Assembly: GCF_001648775.1 (NCBI RefSeq) | Contig: NZ_LVEJ01000010.1 | Location: 434,001 to 498,000 of the forward strand | From: Pseudomonas fluorescens | GTDB lineage: Bacteria > Pseudomonadota > Gammaproteobacteria > Pseudomonadales > Pseudomonadaceae | Direction of reading: 5' to 3' | DNA length: 64,000 nucleotides | Shown here: piece after piece, positions 17,875 to 27,296 of the stretch | Position numbering within the stretch: position 1 is the first letter of the stretch | How the letters are laid out: every line of letters begins with the position of its first letter | Made by a program: the position numbers and the translations under genes | The notes under the pieces: model-generated | Seen by the model: the letters and a program-made list of their open reading frames with translations, nothing else | Database searches by the model: none | What the model was told of the DNA's origin: nothing

Positions 17875-19394
17875 CCGAGGCCATGCCAGACGCGACCATC
17901 GCGAGTCAGCAAGTCTTCGGCGGCTTGCGGGCCATCTTCACCGGCGGCATAAGTCTGCACACTGGCGTCCTGCTGCCAGGCGTCGAGGAACGGTTGCACC
18001 GCACGCCAGCCGTTCTCGATATTATCGGCACGCTGAAACAGCGTCTGATCGCCGGTCAGGCAGTCGTAGATCAGGGTTTCGTAACCGGTTGACGGCTGCA
18101 TTTCGAAAAAGTCTTTGTAAGCAAAACCCAGCTCGATGTTGGCCATGTTCAACGCCGGCCCCGGCCGTTTGGCCAACAGGTCGAACCACATGCCTTCGTT
18201 TGGCTGGATCTGGATGCGCAGATAGGTCGGCTGCAATTCGTCGACTTCGGTGTCACGGAACTGCGCGTACGGCGCCGGTTTGAAGCAGATGACGATTTCG
18301 GTGTCACGCACGCTCATGCGCTTGCCGGTGCGCAGGTAGAACGGCACGCCGACCCAGCGCCAGTTGTCGATCATCACTTTCAGCGCCACATACGTTTCTG
18401 TGGTGCTGTCCGGCGAGACGTTGGGCTCTTGGCGATAACCAGTTAGGGACTTGCCGTCGACCGAGCCGGCGCTGTATTGGCCACGAACCGAATTGGCCCG
18501 CGCCTCTTCAGTCGTCCACGGACGAATCGCGCCAACCACCTTGGCCTTCTCACCACGAACCGCGTCGGCGCCGAACGCCGCCGGCGGTTCCATGGCAACC
18601 ATGGCCAGCAACTGGAACAGGTGATTGGGCACCATGTCACGCAGCGCGCCGGTGTGTTCGTAAAAGCTGCCACGGGTTTCGACGCCGACAGTTTCCGCCG
18701 CGGTGATCTGCACGTGGTCGATGTAATGGTTGTTCCAGAAGGCTTCAAACAGGCTGTTGGAGAACCGGCTGACCAGAATGTTCTGCACGGTTTCCTTGCC
18801 CAGGTAATGGTCGATCCGATAGATCTGCTTCTCGGACATCACCTTGAGCAAACAGGCGTTCAGCGCTTCGGCGGTTTGCAGGTCGGAACCGAACGGCTTC
18901 TCGATCACCACCCTTCTGAATGCTTCGGGGGTTTCTTCGAGCAAGCCAGCGCTGCCGAGTCGGCGCACCACTTCACTGAAGAAACGCGGCGCGGTGGCCA
19001 GATAGAACACCGCATTGCCGGTGCCGCTGTCGGCGATTTTCGCCGCCAGCGCGGAATAAGTGCTGTCGTCGAGGAAGTCGCCCTGGACGTAGCTGATACC
19101 TTTGGCGAGCTTGGCCCACAAGGCCGGATCAAGCATCTGATCGCCCTTGCCGACCTTCGCCGCCACTTCGGTACGGATGAAGTCTTCGAGCTTCTGCGCG
19201 AAGGCCTCATCGGTAATGGCGTTGTGGTCAACGCCAACGATCCGCAGATTTTCGTCAAGCAAGCCGTCGCGACTGAGGTTGTACAGCGCCGGCATCAGCA
19301 AGCGCTTGACCAGGTCGCCGTGGGCACCGAACAAAAACAGCGTGGTCGGTGGTGCGGGTTCTGCCTTGGATTTTCTGCGGATCGTATGGGTCAT
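17871..19394 (-). CDS. zwf: Glucose-6-phosphate 1-dehydrogenase
   Basis: The protein has 507 residues from the ATG at 19394, which overlaps the gnd stop. The coenzyme loop GAHGDLVKR and the catalytic block [13 protein letters not shown] are present. The enzyme oxidises glucose 6-phosphate to 6-phosphogluconolactone with NADP+ or NAD+. Grouping with a short-form gnd and a HAD phosphatase, rather than with pgl-eda-hexR, marks this as the second pseudomonad zwf copy rather than the main Entner-Doudoroff one. A longer open frame continues upstream into gnd and is a shadow. Confidence 0.95.
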   Translation of the reverse strand: MTHTIRRKSKAEPAPPTTLFLFGAHGDLVKRLLMPALYNLSRDGLLDENLRIVGVDHNAITDEAFAQKLEDFIRTEVAAKVGKGDQMLDPALWAKLAKGISYVQGDFLDDSTYSALAAKIADSGTGNAVFYLATAPRFFSEVVRRLGSAGLLEETPEAFRRVVIEKPFGSDLQTAEALNACLLKVMSEKQIYRIDHYLGKETVQNILVSRFSNSLFEAFWNNHYIDHVQITAAETVGVETRGSFYEHTGALRDMVPNHLFQLLAMVAMEPPAAFGADAVRGEKAKVVGAIRPWTTEEARANSVRGQYSAGSVDGKSLTGYRQEPNVSPDSTTETYVALKVMIDNWRWVGVPFYLRTGKRMSVRDTEIVICFKPAPYAQFRDTEVDELQPTYLRIQIQPNEGMWFDLLAKRPGPALNMANIELGFAYKDFFEMQPSTGYETLIYDCLTGDQTLFQRADNIENGWRAVQPFLDAWQQDASVQTYAAGEDGPQAAEDLLTRDGRVWHGLG

Positions 19395-20371
19395 TTCTTC
19401 GGTGTCTCCACATGGCCGCCGAAGCCGAAGCGTTGGGCCGAAAGAATCTTGTCGCCAAAGGTGCCCTGACCGCGCGAGCGGTAGCGCGAGAACAGCGAGT
19501 TCGACAGCACCGGTACCGGCACCGCTTGTTCCATGGCCGCTTCGATGGTCCATTGACCTTCGCCGCTGTCGGCGACGGAGCCGGAGAAACCGTCGAGTTT
19601 CGGATCGCTGGCCAGTGCATCGGCGGTCAGGTCGAGCAACCACGACGACACCACGCTGCCACGACGCCAGACTTCGGCGATGTCGGCCACGTTCAGATCA
19701 AAACGCTGATCTTCCGGCAAGCGCTCGCTGGATTTGGTCTTGAGGATGTCGAAACCCTCGGCGAACGCGGCCATCATGCCGTACTCGATGCCGTTGTGAA
19801 TCATCTTCACGAAGTGCCCGGCACCGGCAGGACCGGCGTGGATGTAGCCGTGTTCGGCGCGATGGTCATCGGACTTGCGATCCTTGGTGCGCGGGATGTC
19901 ACCCATGCCCGGCGCGAGTGCGGCGAACAACGGGTCGAGGCGCTGCACGGTTTCAGCGTCGCCGCCGATCATCATGCAATAGCCACGCTCCAGGCCCCAG
20001 ACGCCGCCGGAGGTACCGACGTCGATGTAGTGCAGGCCCTTCTCGGCCAGAGTCTTGGCGCGGCGAATGTCGTCCTTATAGTTGGTGTTACCGCCGTCGA
20101 TGATGGTATCGCCGGCTTCGAGCAGCGTGCTCAGGGTGTTGATGGTGTCTTCGGTCGGCGCGCCGGCCGGCAGCATGACCCACACCGCGCGCGGTTTGGC
20201 CAGGCCGGCAACCAGTGCCGGCAAGTCGGCGACGCCGGTGGAGCCCTCGGCGACCAGGTTATCGATGAAAGCGGTATTGCGGTCGTAAACAACGGTGGTG
20301 TGACCGTTGAGCATCAGACGTCGCGCAATATTGCCGCCCATGCGGCCCAGTCCAATAATCCCGAGTTGCAT
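19391..20371 (-). CDS. gnd: 6-Phosphogluconate dehydrogenase, decarboxylating (short form)
   Basis: The protein has 326 residues, the short GndA/YqeC-type length rather than about 470. The N-terminal dinucleotide fold starts [19 protein letters not shown]. Substrate motifs are [19 protein letters not shown] and the catalytic [15 protein letters not shown]. It converts 6-phosphogluconate to ribulose 5-phosphate with CO2 release; short forms commonly prefer NAD+. It is the first gene of the operon gnd-zwf-HAD, which gives an oxidative pentose phosphate branch that most Pseudomonas strains lack. Confidence 0.93.
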   Translation of the reverse strand: MQLGIIGLGRMGGNIARRLMLNGHTTVVYDRNTAFIDNLVAEGSTGVADLPALVAGLAKPRAVWVMLPAGAPTEDTINTLSTLLEAGDTIIDGGNTNYKDDIRRAKTLAEKGLHYIDVGTSGGVWGLERGYCMMIGGDAETVQRLDPLFAALAPGMGDIPRTKDRKSDDHRAEHGYIHAGPAGAGHFVKMIHNGIEYGMMAAFAEGFDILKTKSSERLPEDQRFDLNVADIAEVWRRGSVVSSWLLDLTADALASDPKLDGFSGSVADSGEGQWTIEAAMEQAVPVPVLSNSLFSRYRSRGQGTFGDKILSAQRFGFGGHVETPKK

Positions 20372-20644
20372 GTGCTGATGCTCCTTACTACAAATAAATG
20401 TGTGTCATTGGTTATAGCCCAACGCGACTGATGGAGGTTAGTCCAGAGCGTTGCGATGAAGTTTCCGGGCATTGTGCCCGATCCAGACTGATAACGCCCC
20501 GAATCCTGTCGAAGACACACCGACCATGAAAAATAAAAAAGTTCCATTCACAGGCAAAAGAAATCAAAATCGGCGCCGATAGTAAGTCTGCACCCGCCAC
20601 GCGGGGCGACCTACAGTTGATGCACGCCATTTGCGAGGTGAGCA

Positions 20645-20824
20645 ATGGGCACAGTACACACAGCAATGCCGCCACAAACCCTGTACGTGACGATTCGTCG
20701 CGATGAATTGCGCCAGTTGAAAGACGAGCGTGACCAGTTGAAGCAGCAACTGGCCCAACTGCAATCGGCTTATGGCTTGCAGTCGAAACCCTTGCCGGTC
20801 GTTCAGCGTCACCCGCACGCCTGA
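20645..20824 (+). CDS. 59-residue coiled-coil small protein
   Basis: The ATG at 20645 follows GAGGTGAG at 20634-20641, a strong ribosome site. The frame reads MGTVHTAMPPQTLYVTIRRD and then a heptad-like helix with Leu at DELRQLKDERDQLKQQLAQL, ending in PLPVVQRHPHA and TGA at 20822. Ribosome site, codon bias and low chance of a random leucine-zipper pattern support a real gene. It probably dimerises through the helix. Function unknown. It lies alone between gnd (divergent) and cptA. Confidence 0.72.
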   Translation: MGTVHTAMPPQTLYVTIRRDELRQLKDERDQLKQQLAQLQSAYGLQSKPLPVVQRHPHA

Positions 20825-21021
20825 TCCTCCCCTCCCCTCGGGAACCGCAGCCGCTGTTCCCGACGCGATGTGCCCCCTCGCCAGTCAGGCAAACTAACAA
20901 ACTTTTCACATTCGCTTCGTAATACTCCGCCCCATTCTGGCCGTACCTGCGTGTACGGCCTCCGTTCGTCGGCTTCATGGATGTTCCGGCGGTGGTTGTA
21001 ACGAATGAGCTGGAGCGCCGA

Positions 21022-22770
21022 ATGGCATTGTTCAAACGCAGCAAAACGACTGCGACAGGTTTCGACTGGGCCGGTCTTCTCTGGCTATTTGTATTTTTCT
21101 GGTACTTCTCGGGTATCACCCAACTGCTGATCCAGCTGACCGGCACCTCCGGTTTTAGCGGATTCCGTCAGGCGTTCTTCATGAGCGCGCTCTGGCTGGC
21201 GCCGATGCTGCTGTTCCCCAAGCGCACCAAACTGCTGGCGGCATTGATCGGCGTGGTGCTGTGGGCTTGCTCGATGGCCAGCCTGGGTTACTTCTTCATC
21301 TATCAGCAGGAATTTTCGCAGAGCGTCATCTTCATCATGTTCGAGTCGAACATCTCTGAAGCGGGCGAGTACATGACCCAGTACTTTGCCTGGTGGATGG
21401 TCGCAGCGTTCCTCGCCCACACCGCGTTCGCCTACTTCCTGTGGACACGCCTGCGCCCGGTGTACATGCCCCGTGGCCGCGCGCTGGTAGCAGCGACGGC
21501 CATCGTGATCGCAGTAGTCGGTTATCCGCTGGTCAAACAGACCATGAGAATGGGTAACTTCGAACAGGGCTTCGAAAAATTCGAAACCCGTATCGAGCCG
21601 GCGGTGCCGTGGCAGATGGCTGTGGCTTATCACCGTTACCTGGATACCCTCGCCGACATGCAGGGCATGCTGCATAACGTCAGCAAGATCCCGCCTCTGA
21701 AAAACCTCAAGGACGCGGCGGCCGATCAGCCGAAGACCTTGGTGCTGGTCATCGGTGAGTCGACCAACCGTCAGCGCATGAGCCTCTACGGCTATCAGCG
21801 CAACACCACGCCGGAACTGGACAAACTCAAGGATCAACTGGCGGTGTTCGACAACGTCGTCACCCCGCGCCCGTACACCATCGAAGCATTGCAGCAAGTG
21901 CTGACCTTCGCTGACGAAGAGCATCCGGATCTGTACCTGTCCACGCCATCGCTGGTCAGCATGATGAAACAGGCAGGCTACAAGACCTTCTGGATCACCA
22001 ATCAGCAGACCATGACCAAGCGCAACACCATGCTCACGACGTTCTCCGAACAGGCTGACGAGCAGGTGTACCTGAACAACAACCGCAACCAGAACGCCGC
22101 GCAATACGATGGCGACGTGATCGAGCCGTTCAACAAGGCACTGGCTGATGCGGCCCCGCGCAAGCTGATCGTTGTGCATTTGCTCGGCACGCACATGAGC
22201 TACCAGTACCGTTATCCGCCGACGTTCGACAAGTTTCAGGACCGCACCGGCGTGCCAGCCGGCGTGCGTGACGACCAGGTACCCACCTACAACAGCTACG
22301 ACAATGCCGTGCTGTACAACGATTTTGTCGTGTCGAGCCTGATCAAGGATTACGCCAAATCCGATCCGAACGGCTTCTTGCTGTACCTCTCGGATCACGG
22401 TGAAGACGTGTTCGACTCGGTGGGCCACAAGACCTTGGGTCGCAACGAAAACAAACCGACCGCACCGATGTACACCATTCCGTTCATGGCCTGGGCATCG
22501 CCGAAGTGGAAAGCCACCCACGACTGGAACTTTGTCGGCGATCTGGATCGCCCGTACAGCAGTTCGCACCTGATCCACACCTGGGCCGACCTCGCGGGTT
22601 TGAGTTTTGATGAACTCGACCACAGCAAAAGCCTGGTCAGCGACAGCTTCAAGGCGCGCCCGCTGCTGATCGGCGACCCCTACCAGACCGAACAGCGCGC
22701 GTTGATCGACTTCAGCCTGATGAAGCCGAAAAAACCCGAGGCGGCCGTCGCGGACGCCACAGAGCAGTAA
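21022..22770 (+). CDS. cptA: CptA-like phosphoethanolamine transferase
   Basis: The protein has 582 residues. Five N-terminal membrane helices (about 14-175) anchor a periplasmic alkaline-phosphatase/sulfatase-fold domain. The nucleophile Thr is T248 in VIGESTNRQRMSLYGY, and metal ligands appear in HLLGTHMSYQYRYP and YLSDHGEDVFD. This family moves phosphoethanolamine from phosphatidylethanolamine to LPS core or lipid A. The start ATG at 21022 has GGAG at 21012; an upstream in-frame ATG at 20977 has none. The CptA (rather than EptA) assignment rests on overall pattern only. Confidence 0.85.
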   Translation: MALFKRSKTTATGFDWAGLLWLFVFFWYFSGITQLLIQLTGTSGFSGFRQAFFMSALWLAPMLLFPKRTKLLAALIGVVLWACSMASLGYFFIYQQEFSQSVIFIMFESNISEAGEYMTQYFAWWMVAAFLAHTAFAYFLWTRLRPVYMPRGRALVAATAIVIAVVGYPLVKQTMRMGNFEQGFEKFETRIEPAVPWQMAVAYHRYLDTLADMQGMLHNVSKIPPLKNLKDAAADQPKTLVLVIGESTNRQRMSLYGYQRNTTPELDKLKDQLAVFDNVVTPRPYTIEALQQVLTFADEEHPDLYLSTPSLVSMMKQAGYKTFWITNQQTMTKRNTMLTTFSEQADEQVYLNNNRNQNAAQYDGDVIEPFNKALADAAPRKLIVVHLLGTHMSYQYRYPPTFDKFQDRTGVPAGVRDDQVPTYNSYDNAVLYNDFVVSSLIKDYAKSDPNGFLLYLSDHGEDVFDSVGHKTLGRNENKPTAPMYTIPFMAWASPKWKATHDWNFVGDLDRPYSSSHLIHTWADLAGLSFDELDHSKSLVSDSFKARPLLIGDPYQTEQRALIDFSLMKPKKPEAAVADATEQ

Positions 22771-22775
22771 AACCA

Positions 22776-22801
22776 AAGGGGCCTCCAACGGCCCCTTTTT
22801 T
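22776..22801 (+). terminator. Rho-independent terminator after cptA
   Basis: AAAGGGGCC-TCCAAC-GGCCCCTTT with a run of six Ts, directly after the cptA stop. Confidence 0.92.
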
Positions 22802-22820
22802 AATGCCCGAAACACCTTCA

Positions 22821-22839
22821 GATAATAATATTTCTCGTT
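22821..22839 (+). promoter_or_regulatory. Candidate Fur box for the TonB receptor
   Basis: GATAATAATATTTCTCGTT matches the first six bases and 12 of 19 positions of the consensus GATAATGATAATCATTATC. It is about 75 bases before the receptor start, as expected for iron repression. Confidence 0.5.
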
Positions 22840-22915
22840 TGTTACTAAATCGCATCCAGCCTCTTCGTCTTTGAACCAAAGGAAACTTTCCCTCGACGAC
22901 AAGGAGTCGGCTGCG

Positions 22916-25162
22916 ATGTTCGCGCCCATTACCCGTTCCATGACCCTCACCCTGGGTCTCTGCAGCGCTGCTTTGAGCGCTGATCTGTTGGCTGAAAACG
23001 ATGCTGAAAAGCCACCGGAGTCCGCCGCACCGGCTCTCGAACTGGCCGCGACCAACGTCAGCGCCGAAGGCCTGGGCAGCACCACCGAAAACACCGAGTC
23101 CTACACCACCGGCGCCATGAGCACCGCGACCCGCCTGAACCTGTCGATCAAGCAAACCCCGCAATCGGTGTCCGTGGTGACCCGTCAGCAGATGGACGAT
23201 TTCAAACTCGGTACATTGACCGAAGCCATGCGCCAGACCACGGGCGTGGTGGTCCAACATCTCGACTCGGATCGGGTCGGCTATTCGTCGCGCGGCTATG
23301 CGATCAATAACTTCCAGATTGACGGGATGCTCAACACTTTCGGCCGGATGAAGTCCGACGCCGATACCATCATCTACGATCGCATCGAGGTGGTACGCGG
23401 TGCGACAGGCCTGACCACGGGCGCCGGCGATCCGTCGGCAACCATCAACATGGTGCGCAAGCGGCCGACCGCCCAATTGCAGGCGCTGGCCGGGGTCAGC
23501 GGTGGCAGCTACGACGATTACTACAGTTACGTGGACGTCGGCGGACCGCTGGCCTTCGATGGCCGTTTGCGCGGCCGCACGGTGCTGGCGTATCGCGACA
23601 GTCAGTCGGTCCGCGACAAATACGCCCTGCAACGCGAGGTGGGCTACGGCATTCTCGAGGCCGATCTGACCGAGTCCACCGTGTTGGCGGTGGGGTATGA
23701 CTATCAGGACAAACAGGTTCAAGGCACATCCTGGGGGACGGTGCCGTACTGGAATGCCGATGGCAGCAAGGCCGGGCTCGGGCGGTCGACCAACATGGCG
23801 ACTTCGTGGAGCTCCTGGCCGCTGCGCGACAAGACGGCCTTCGCCACGCTCGATCAACAGCTGGCCGGCGGCTGGCACCTGAAAGCGGCGTACACCCACC
23901 GCAAAAGTGATTCCGACGGCAAGACTTACTACGGGGGTGGCGGTTTCCCCGAGGCTGATCGCAGCGGAATGACCGCCTATATGGGGCACATGATCGGCGA
24001 TCAGAACATGAAGGCTTACGACTTCAACGTCTCCGGCCCTTACTCGTTGCTGGGGCGTGAACATGAGTTGATGCTCGGTTATGGCGAAGCCGAATACCGC
24101 GCCGATTCGCCCTACACCGTTGACGGCCCGCGCGCGGCGGATTACGAAAGCATTCGTGACTGGAAGTACATGGGCAATATCGGCAAATTCCCTGACACCG
24201 TGACTGGCCTGAACGGTTCCAAAAGCAAGACCCTGCAGAAGGCTGGTTACCTGGCCACGCGCCTGAGCCTCACCGACGAATTGCATGCCGTGCTCGGCAG
24301 CCGTTATGGCAGTTGGGAAGAATCCAGCCGCGACAGTTACTACGACAGCCAATTGCAGTTGAGCAGCGTCGATGCGACCAGTCAGCGCCAGAATGACATC
24401 TGGACACCCTACGCGGGCCTGCTCTACGACCTGACGCCGGAATACACCGCGTACGTCAGCTACACCGACATTTTCAAGCCGCAAAGCAATCGCGACAGCA
24501 ACCGCAAATACCTGGAGCCGGTGGTCGGCAGCAATTACGAGTTGGGCCTCAAGGGCAGTCTGCTCGAAGAGCGCCTGAATCTGTCGACCGCGCTGTTCTG
24601 GAGCAAACAGGACAACATCGCCGAGGTGGATGACTCGGTACCGCCAGACCCGGCGACCGGCGAGGAGTTCTACAAGAGCGGTGGCAAGGGCAACAAGGTC
24701 AACGGCTTCGAAGCCGAAGTGTCTGGGGAAATCCTCGCTGGCTGGAACATGACCGCCGGCTACACCTACACCCACTCGGCCAATGGCGAAAAGCAACGCA
24801 GCAACACCAACCAACCGCTGAACATGTTCCGCTTGTCCACGGCTTATCGCCTGCCGGGCAACTGGAACGCGCTGACCGTGGGTGGCGCGGTGAACTGGCA
24901 GAGCGACGTCTACGGCACTGCCAATCGCCCGGTCGGGCGCGGCGCCAATGGGCGCATCATCACCGAACGCACGCGCATCAGTCAGGACGCCTACACCGTC
25001 GTCAACCTGATGTCGCGCTACGAGTTCGATCGACACCTGTCGGCGTCACTCAACGTCAACAACCTGTTCGACAAGAAGTACTACGACAATGTCGGCTTCT
25101 ACAACGGCGTGTACTGGGGTGACCCGCGCACCGTCACCCTGAGCCTCGACTGGAAGCTCTGA
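22916..25162 (+). CDS. TonB-dependent siderophore receptor (FhuE/FpvA family)
   Basis: The protein has 748 residues from the ATG at 22916, which has AAGGAG at 22901-22906. A signal peptide (1-24) leads into a TonB-box-like stretch near ELAATNVSAEGLG, then the plug with KQTPQSVSVVTRQQM and RIEVVRGATGLTTGAGDPS, and a 22-strand barrel ending NVGFYNGVYWGDPRTVTLSLDWKL-type with terminal aromatic pattern. There is no N-terminal STN signalling domain, so it does not work through an anti-sigma factor. The plug sequence is FhuE-like, suggesting a fungal hydroxamate or foreign siderophore. A Fur-like box lies upstream. Confidence 0.9.
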   Translation: MFAPITRSMTLTLGLCSAALSADLLAENDAEKPPESAAPALELAATNVSAEGLGSTTENTESYTTGAMSTATRLNLSIKQTPQSVSVVTRQQMDDFKLGTLTEAMRQTTGVVVQHLDSDRVGYSSRGYAINNFQIDGMLNTFGRMKSDADTIIYDRIEVVRGATGLTTGAGDPSATINMVRKRPTAQLQALAGVSGGSYDDYYSYVDVGGPLAFDGRLRGRTVLAYRDSQSVRDKYALQREVGYGILEADLTESTVLAVGYDYQDKQVQGTSWGTVPYWNADGSKAGLGRSTNMATSWSSWPLRDKTAFATLDQQLAGGWHLKAAYTHRKSDSDGKTYYGGGGFPEADRSGMTAYMGHMIGDQNMKAYDFNVSGPYSLLGREHELMLGYGEAEYRADSPYTVDGPRAADYESIRDWKYMGNIGKFPDTVTGLNGSKSKTLQKAGYLATRLSLTDELHAVLGSRYGSWEESSRDSYYDSQLQLSSVDATSQRQNDIWTPYAGLLYDLTPEYTAYVSYTDIFKPQSNRDSNRKYLEPVVGSNYELGLKGSLLEERLNLSTALFWSKQDNIAEVDDSVPPDPATGEEFYKSGGKGNKVNGFEAEVSGEILAGWNMTAGYTYTHSANGEKQRSNTNQPLNMFRLSTAYRLPGNWNALTVGGAVNWQSDVYGTANRPVGRGANGRIITERTRISQDAYTVVNLMSRYEFDRHLSASLNVNNLFDKKYYDNVGFYNGVYWGDPRTVTLSLDWKL

Positions 25163-25257
25163 CCCCACCTCCAGGCACGGCACACCGTGGTTTCAGGTGT
25201 GTCGCGTCTGTCCGATAGTGCCTCGCAACATGCTGCAAAACCTACACTGAACGGGCG

Positions 25258-25272
25258 TTAACCCGGTGTTAA
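25258..25272. promoter_or_regulatory. TTAAC-N5-GTTAA inverted repeat
   Basis: TTAACCCGGTGTTAA, perfect five-base arms around CCGGT, 75 bases before the small secreted protein gene. It is a candidate operator or promoter element. Confidence 0.45.
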
Positions 25273-25346
25273 TTCATGCCGCACAGACTCTCTTTCGAGA
25301 TCTGCTTCATGGACGAACGGCTCCCACTTGTTCAGTAGGAGGCACC

Positions 25347-25556
25347 ATGAAAATCACTACCGCAATTCTTGCCGGGCTGTTTGCCTTGGGTTCTGCCAGC
25401 GTTTTTGCCGAAGGCGGCGCTGAGCGCATGCACTATTACTACGACAACTTCCCGGTCCACCACGACCAGAGCGCGCAGAAGAGCGACGCCAACGCGAAAG
25501 AAATTCGCGTTCCCGCCGATCAGACGGCGCAAGTGACCGAGTCGTACCGTAACTGA
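25347..25556 (+). CDS. Small secreted protein, 69 residues, function unknown
   Basis: The start ATG at 25347 follows TAGGAGG, a near-perfect ribosome site. A signal peptide (1-22, cleaved after SVFA) leaves a mature chain of about 47 residues, EGGAERMHYYYDNFPVHHDQ and onward, with a Tyr/His-rich beginning and a polar end with TESYRN. It is likely periplasmic. No family was recognised. It has its own terminator downstream and an inverted repeat upstream, so it is a single-gene unit. Confidence 0.72.
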   Translation: MKITTAILAGLFALGSASVFAEGGAERMHYYYDNFPVHHDQSAQKSDANAKEIRVPADQTAQVTESYRN

Positions 25557-25617
25557 GATCGACCGAGCAACCGATGGACCTTCCATGGCTCCGCTCTGGC
25601 CTGGGAGAAGACAGTTT

Positions 25618-25642
25618 GGCGCCCTGATTGGGCGCCTTTTTT
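25618..25642 (+). terminator. Rho-independent terminator
   Basis: GGCGCCC-TGATT-GGGCGCC followed by six Ts, 61 bases after the small secreted protein gene. Confidence 0.92.
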
Positions 25643-25708
25643 ATGGGCATTGAGCGGGGTGTTCGACCTTATGCTGTCGCGAGTTCGCAGAGAGGGTTGG
25701 GTCAGCAA

Positions 25709-26083
25709 GATCCAACCCCCTCACCCCAACCCTCTCCCCAAAGGGGCGAGGGGGAAAGGGAGCCGATTTTCATGCTTTTCAAAACCTGAGTTCGGCTTGA
25801 TGTTTCAGATCGGCGTATCTCGCCCAAACACCTCGGTCAGTCCCCTCTCCCAAGACACAGGAGCTGTTTTGTGTGCTTTTCGAAACCTGAGTTCGGCTTG
25901 ATGTTTCAGGTCGGCGTACTTCGCCCAAACACCTCGGTCAGTCCCCTCTTCCAAGACACAGGAGCTGTTTTGTGTGCTTTTCAAAACCTGAGTTCGGCTT
26001 GATGTTTCAGGTCGGCGTACTTCGCCCAAACACCTCGGTCAGTCCCCTCTCCCTTTGGGAGAGGGCTAGGGTGAGGGGCTTCT
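25709..26083. repeat. Tandem array of a 101-bp intergenic repeat inside an inverted-repeat frame
   Basis: Three copies of one unit begin at 25774, 25875 and 25976, a spacing of exactly 101 bases. Copies start GCTTTTCrAAACCTGAGTTC and continue through CGCCCAAACACCTCGGTCAG to TCCCCTCTyCCAAGACACAG. The array is framed by CCCCTCACCCCAACCCTCTC on the left and GGGAGAGGGCTAGGGTGAGG on the right. The copies differ at only a few positions. Single relatives occur at 38806-38910 and, for the frame, at 5038-5223. Confidence 0.9.
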
Positions 26084-26579
26084 AGGCTTGGAGGTTTTTG
26101 ATCCAGAACAGCATCTGCCCGTGGGCCGGGTCGAACATGCCCGGCGCGAAGCCGAACTTGCGATAGGAGCCCTGCGCCACGGCGTTGCCTTCCAGCACTT
26201 CGAGGGTGATCTTGCAGCAACCGCGCTGACGGGCGATTTCTTCAACTTTTTGCAGCATTTTCTGGCTCAGACCCAAGCCGCGGAATTTGCTGACCACGGC
26301 CACGTCATGCACGTTGACCAGCGGTTTGCAGGCAAACGTCGAGAAGCCTTCAAAGCAGTTGACCAGCCCGGCCGGCTCGCCCCCGACGAAGGCCAGCACA
26401 CTGAACGCATGCGGGCGTCGGGCCAGCTCATCAGGCAGTCGGCGCAGCAAGTCAGGGTCGAGCGGATGACCGCCGCCCATGGGGTCTTCTGCATAATGAT
26501 TGAGCACGATACCGATGGCCTCGGCGTGCGTTGGATTGCTGTAGCTGGCTTGAAGTACAAGAATTTCTGCGGAATCCAT
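26082..26579 (-). CDS. GNAT-family N-acetyltransferase
   Basis: The protein has 165 residues with the full GNAT fold: LVNVHDVAVVSKFRGLGLSQ holds the acetyl-CoA loop (motif A, about 97-112), followed by ITLEVLEGNAVAQGSYRKFGF (motif B). The substrate cannot be inferred. An alternative ATG lies two codons upstream at 26585; the G-rich ribosome site suits either. Its 3' end abuts the tandem repeat array. Confidence 0.85.
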   Translation of the reverse strand: MDSAEILVLQASYSNPTHAEAIGIVLNHYAEDPMGGGHPLDPDLLRRLPDELARRPHAFSVLAFVGGEPAGLVNCFEGFSTFACKPLVNVHDVAVVSKFRGLGLSQKMLQKVEEIARQRGCCKITLEVLEGNAVAQGSYRKFGFAPGMFDPAHGQMLFWIKNLQA

Positions 26580-26697
26580 TTCCATCCCCGAACACACAAA
26601 AGCCCCGGCGCGCAAAGTGCGCACTGAAAGGCAACCTGACCTTAGCGCGGGCGTGATCCGCCGGGCAACCGGCAAATGCAAAAGATCGTTCGCTTGA

Positions 26698-27279
26698 TCA
26701 GTGGCCCCAGATCAACTCTTCAGTCCAGCCCAGTTCGGCAAAGTCTTCGGCGCGCAGAGTGCTTTCGCCGGCGCAAAAGAATTCATCCAGTTGCGGCGGC
26801 TGCACCGGCGTATCACTGAGCATCGCGTGCACCTGGCCACGGTGATGGATCTGATGCTCGAACAGGTGCGAGAGCATGCGCAGACGGCTGTCGTGCTGCG
26901 GTGTGTCGCGGGCGATGGTGACGATGCGGGCCAGCTCGGCATCGCGCAATTGCTCGCAATAAGCGATCAGTCGCCGATCGACGTGGGCCTGCTCTTCGCG
27001 CAGTGGTTGCGCGTCAGTGAACGGCTCGTCCTGATTGAAAAACACATAACAATCCGGATGCGGCTCCGCACCACGCAACTCGCGTTCCAGCGCATCGACG
27101 TAGAACCAGTCGCAGGTCAGGATGTGATTGAGGGTCAGGCGAATGCCTGGAAAGAAGCTCACCCGTGGCGCCACTAGATCGGCCGCGTCAAGTTGCGTCC
27201 AGGCCTTGGCCAAACGGTGATTGGCCCAGGCATTTTGGTAAGCCATGGTCAGCAAATGATGGGACAGCGGCTGGGTCAT
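26698..27279 (-). CDS. DinB-family protein
   Basis: The protein has 193 residues and a DinB/YfiT four-helix fold. The three metal-binding histidines of the family are visible: LTLNHILTCDWFYV in the first half and LSHLFEHQIHHRGQVHAM in the second. DinB-like proteins bind divalent metal; some are thiol transferases, most are uncharacterised. The start at 27279 lies 17 bases after the zapE stop, so they form one transcription unit. A longer frame upstream overlaps zapE and is not used. Confidence 0.88.
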   Translation of the reverse strand: MTQPLSHHLLTMAYQNAWANHRLAKAWTQLDAADLVAPRVSFFPGIRLTLNHILTCDWFYVDALERELRGAEPHPDCYVFFNQDEPFTDAQPLREEQAHVDRRLIAYCEQLRDAELARIVTIARDTPQHDSRLRMLSHLFEHQIHHRGQVHAMLSDTPVQPPQLDEFFCAGESTLRAEDFAELGWTEELIWGH

Positions 27280-27296
27280 GATTGCGCCCTCTTCAC

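Noticed and set aside
21085..23094. 669-codon open frame on the minus strand over cptA
   Set aside because: It mirrors the cptA gene in the opposite frame. The high GC third positions of cptA leave the antisense frame open. No ribosome site or family motif is present.
22712..25036. 774-codon open frame on the minus strand over the TonB receptor
   Set aside because: Shadow of the receptor gene; composition is Arg/His/Gln-rich with no recognisable domain.
25774..26083. The 101-bp tandem repeat as a CRISPR array
   Set aside because: The units are contiguous copies with no unique spacers, only three copies, and no cas genes nearby.
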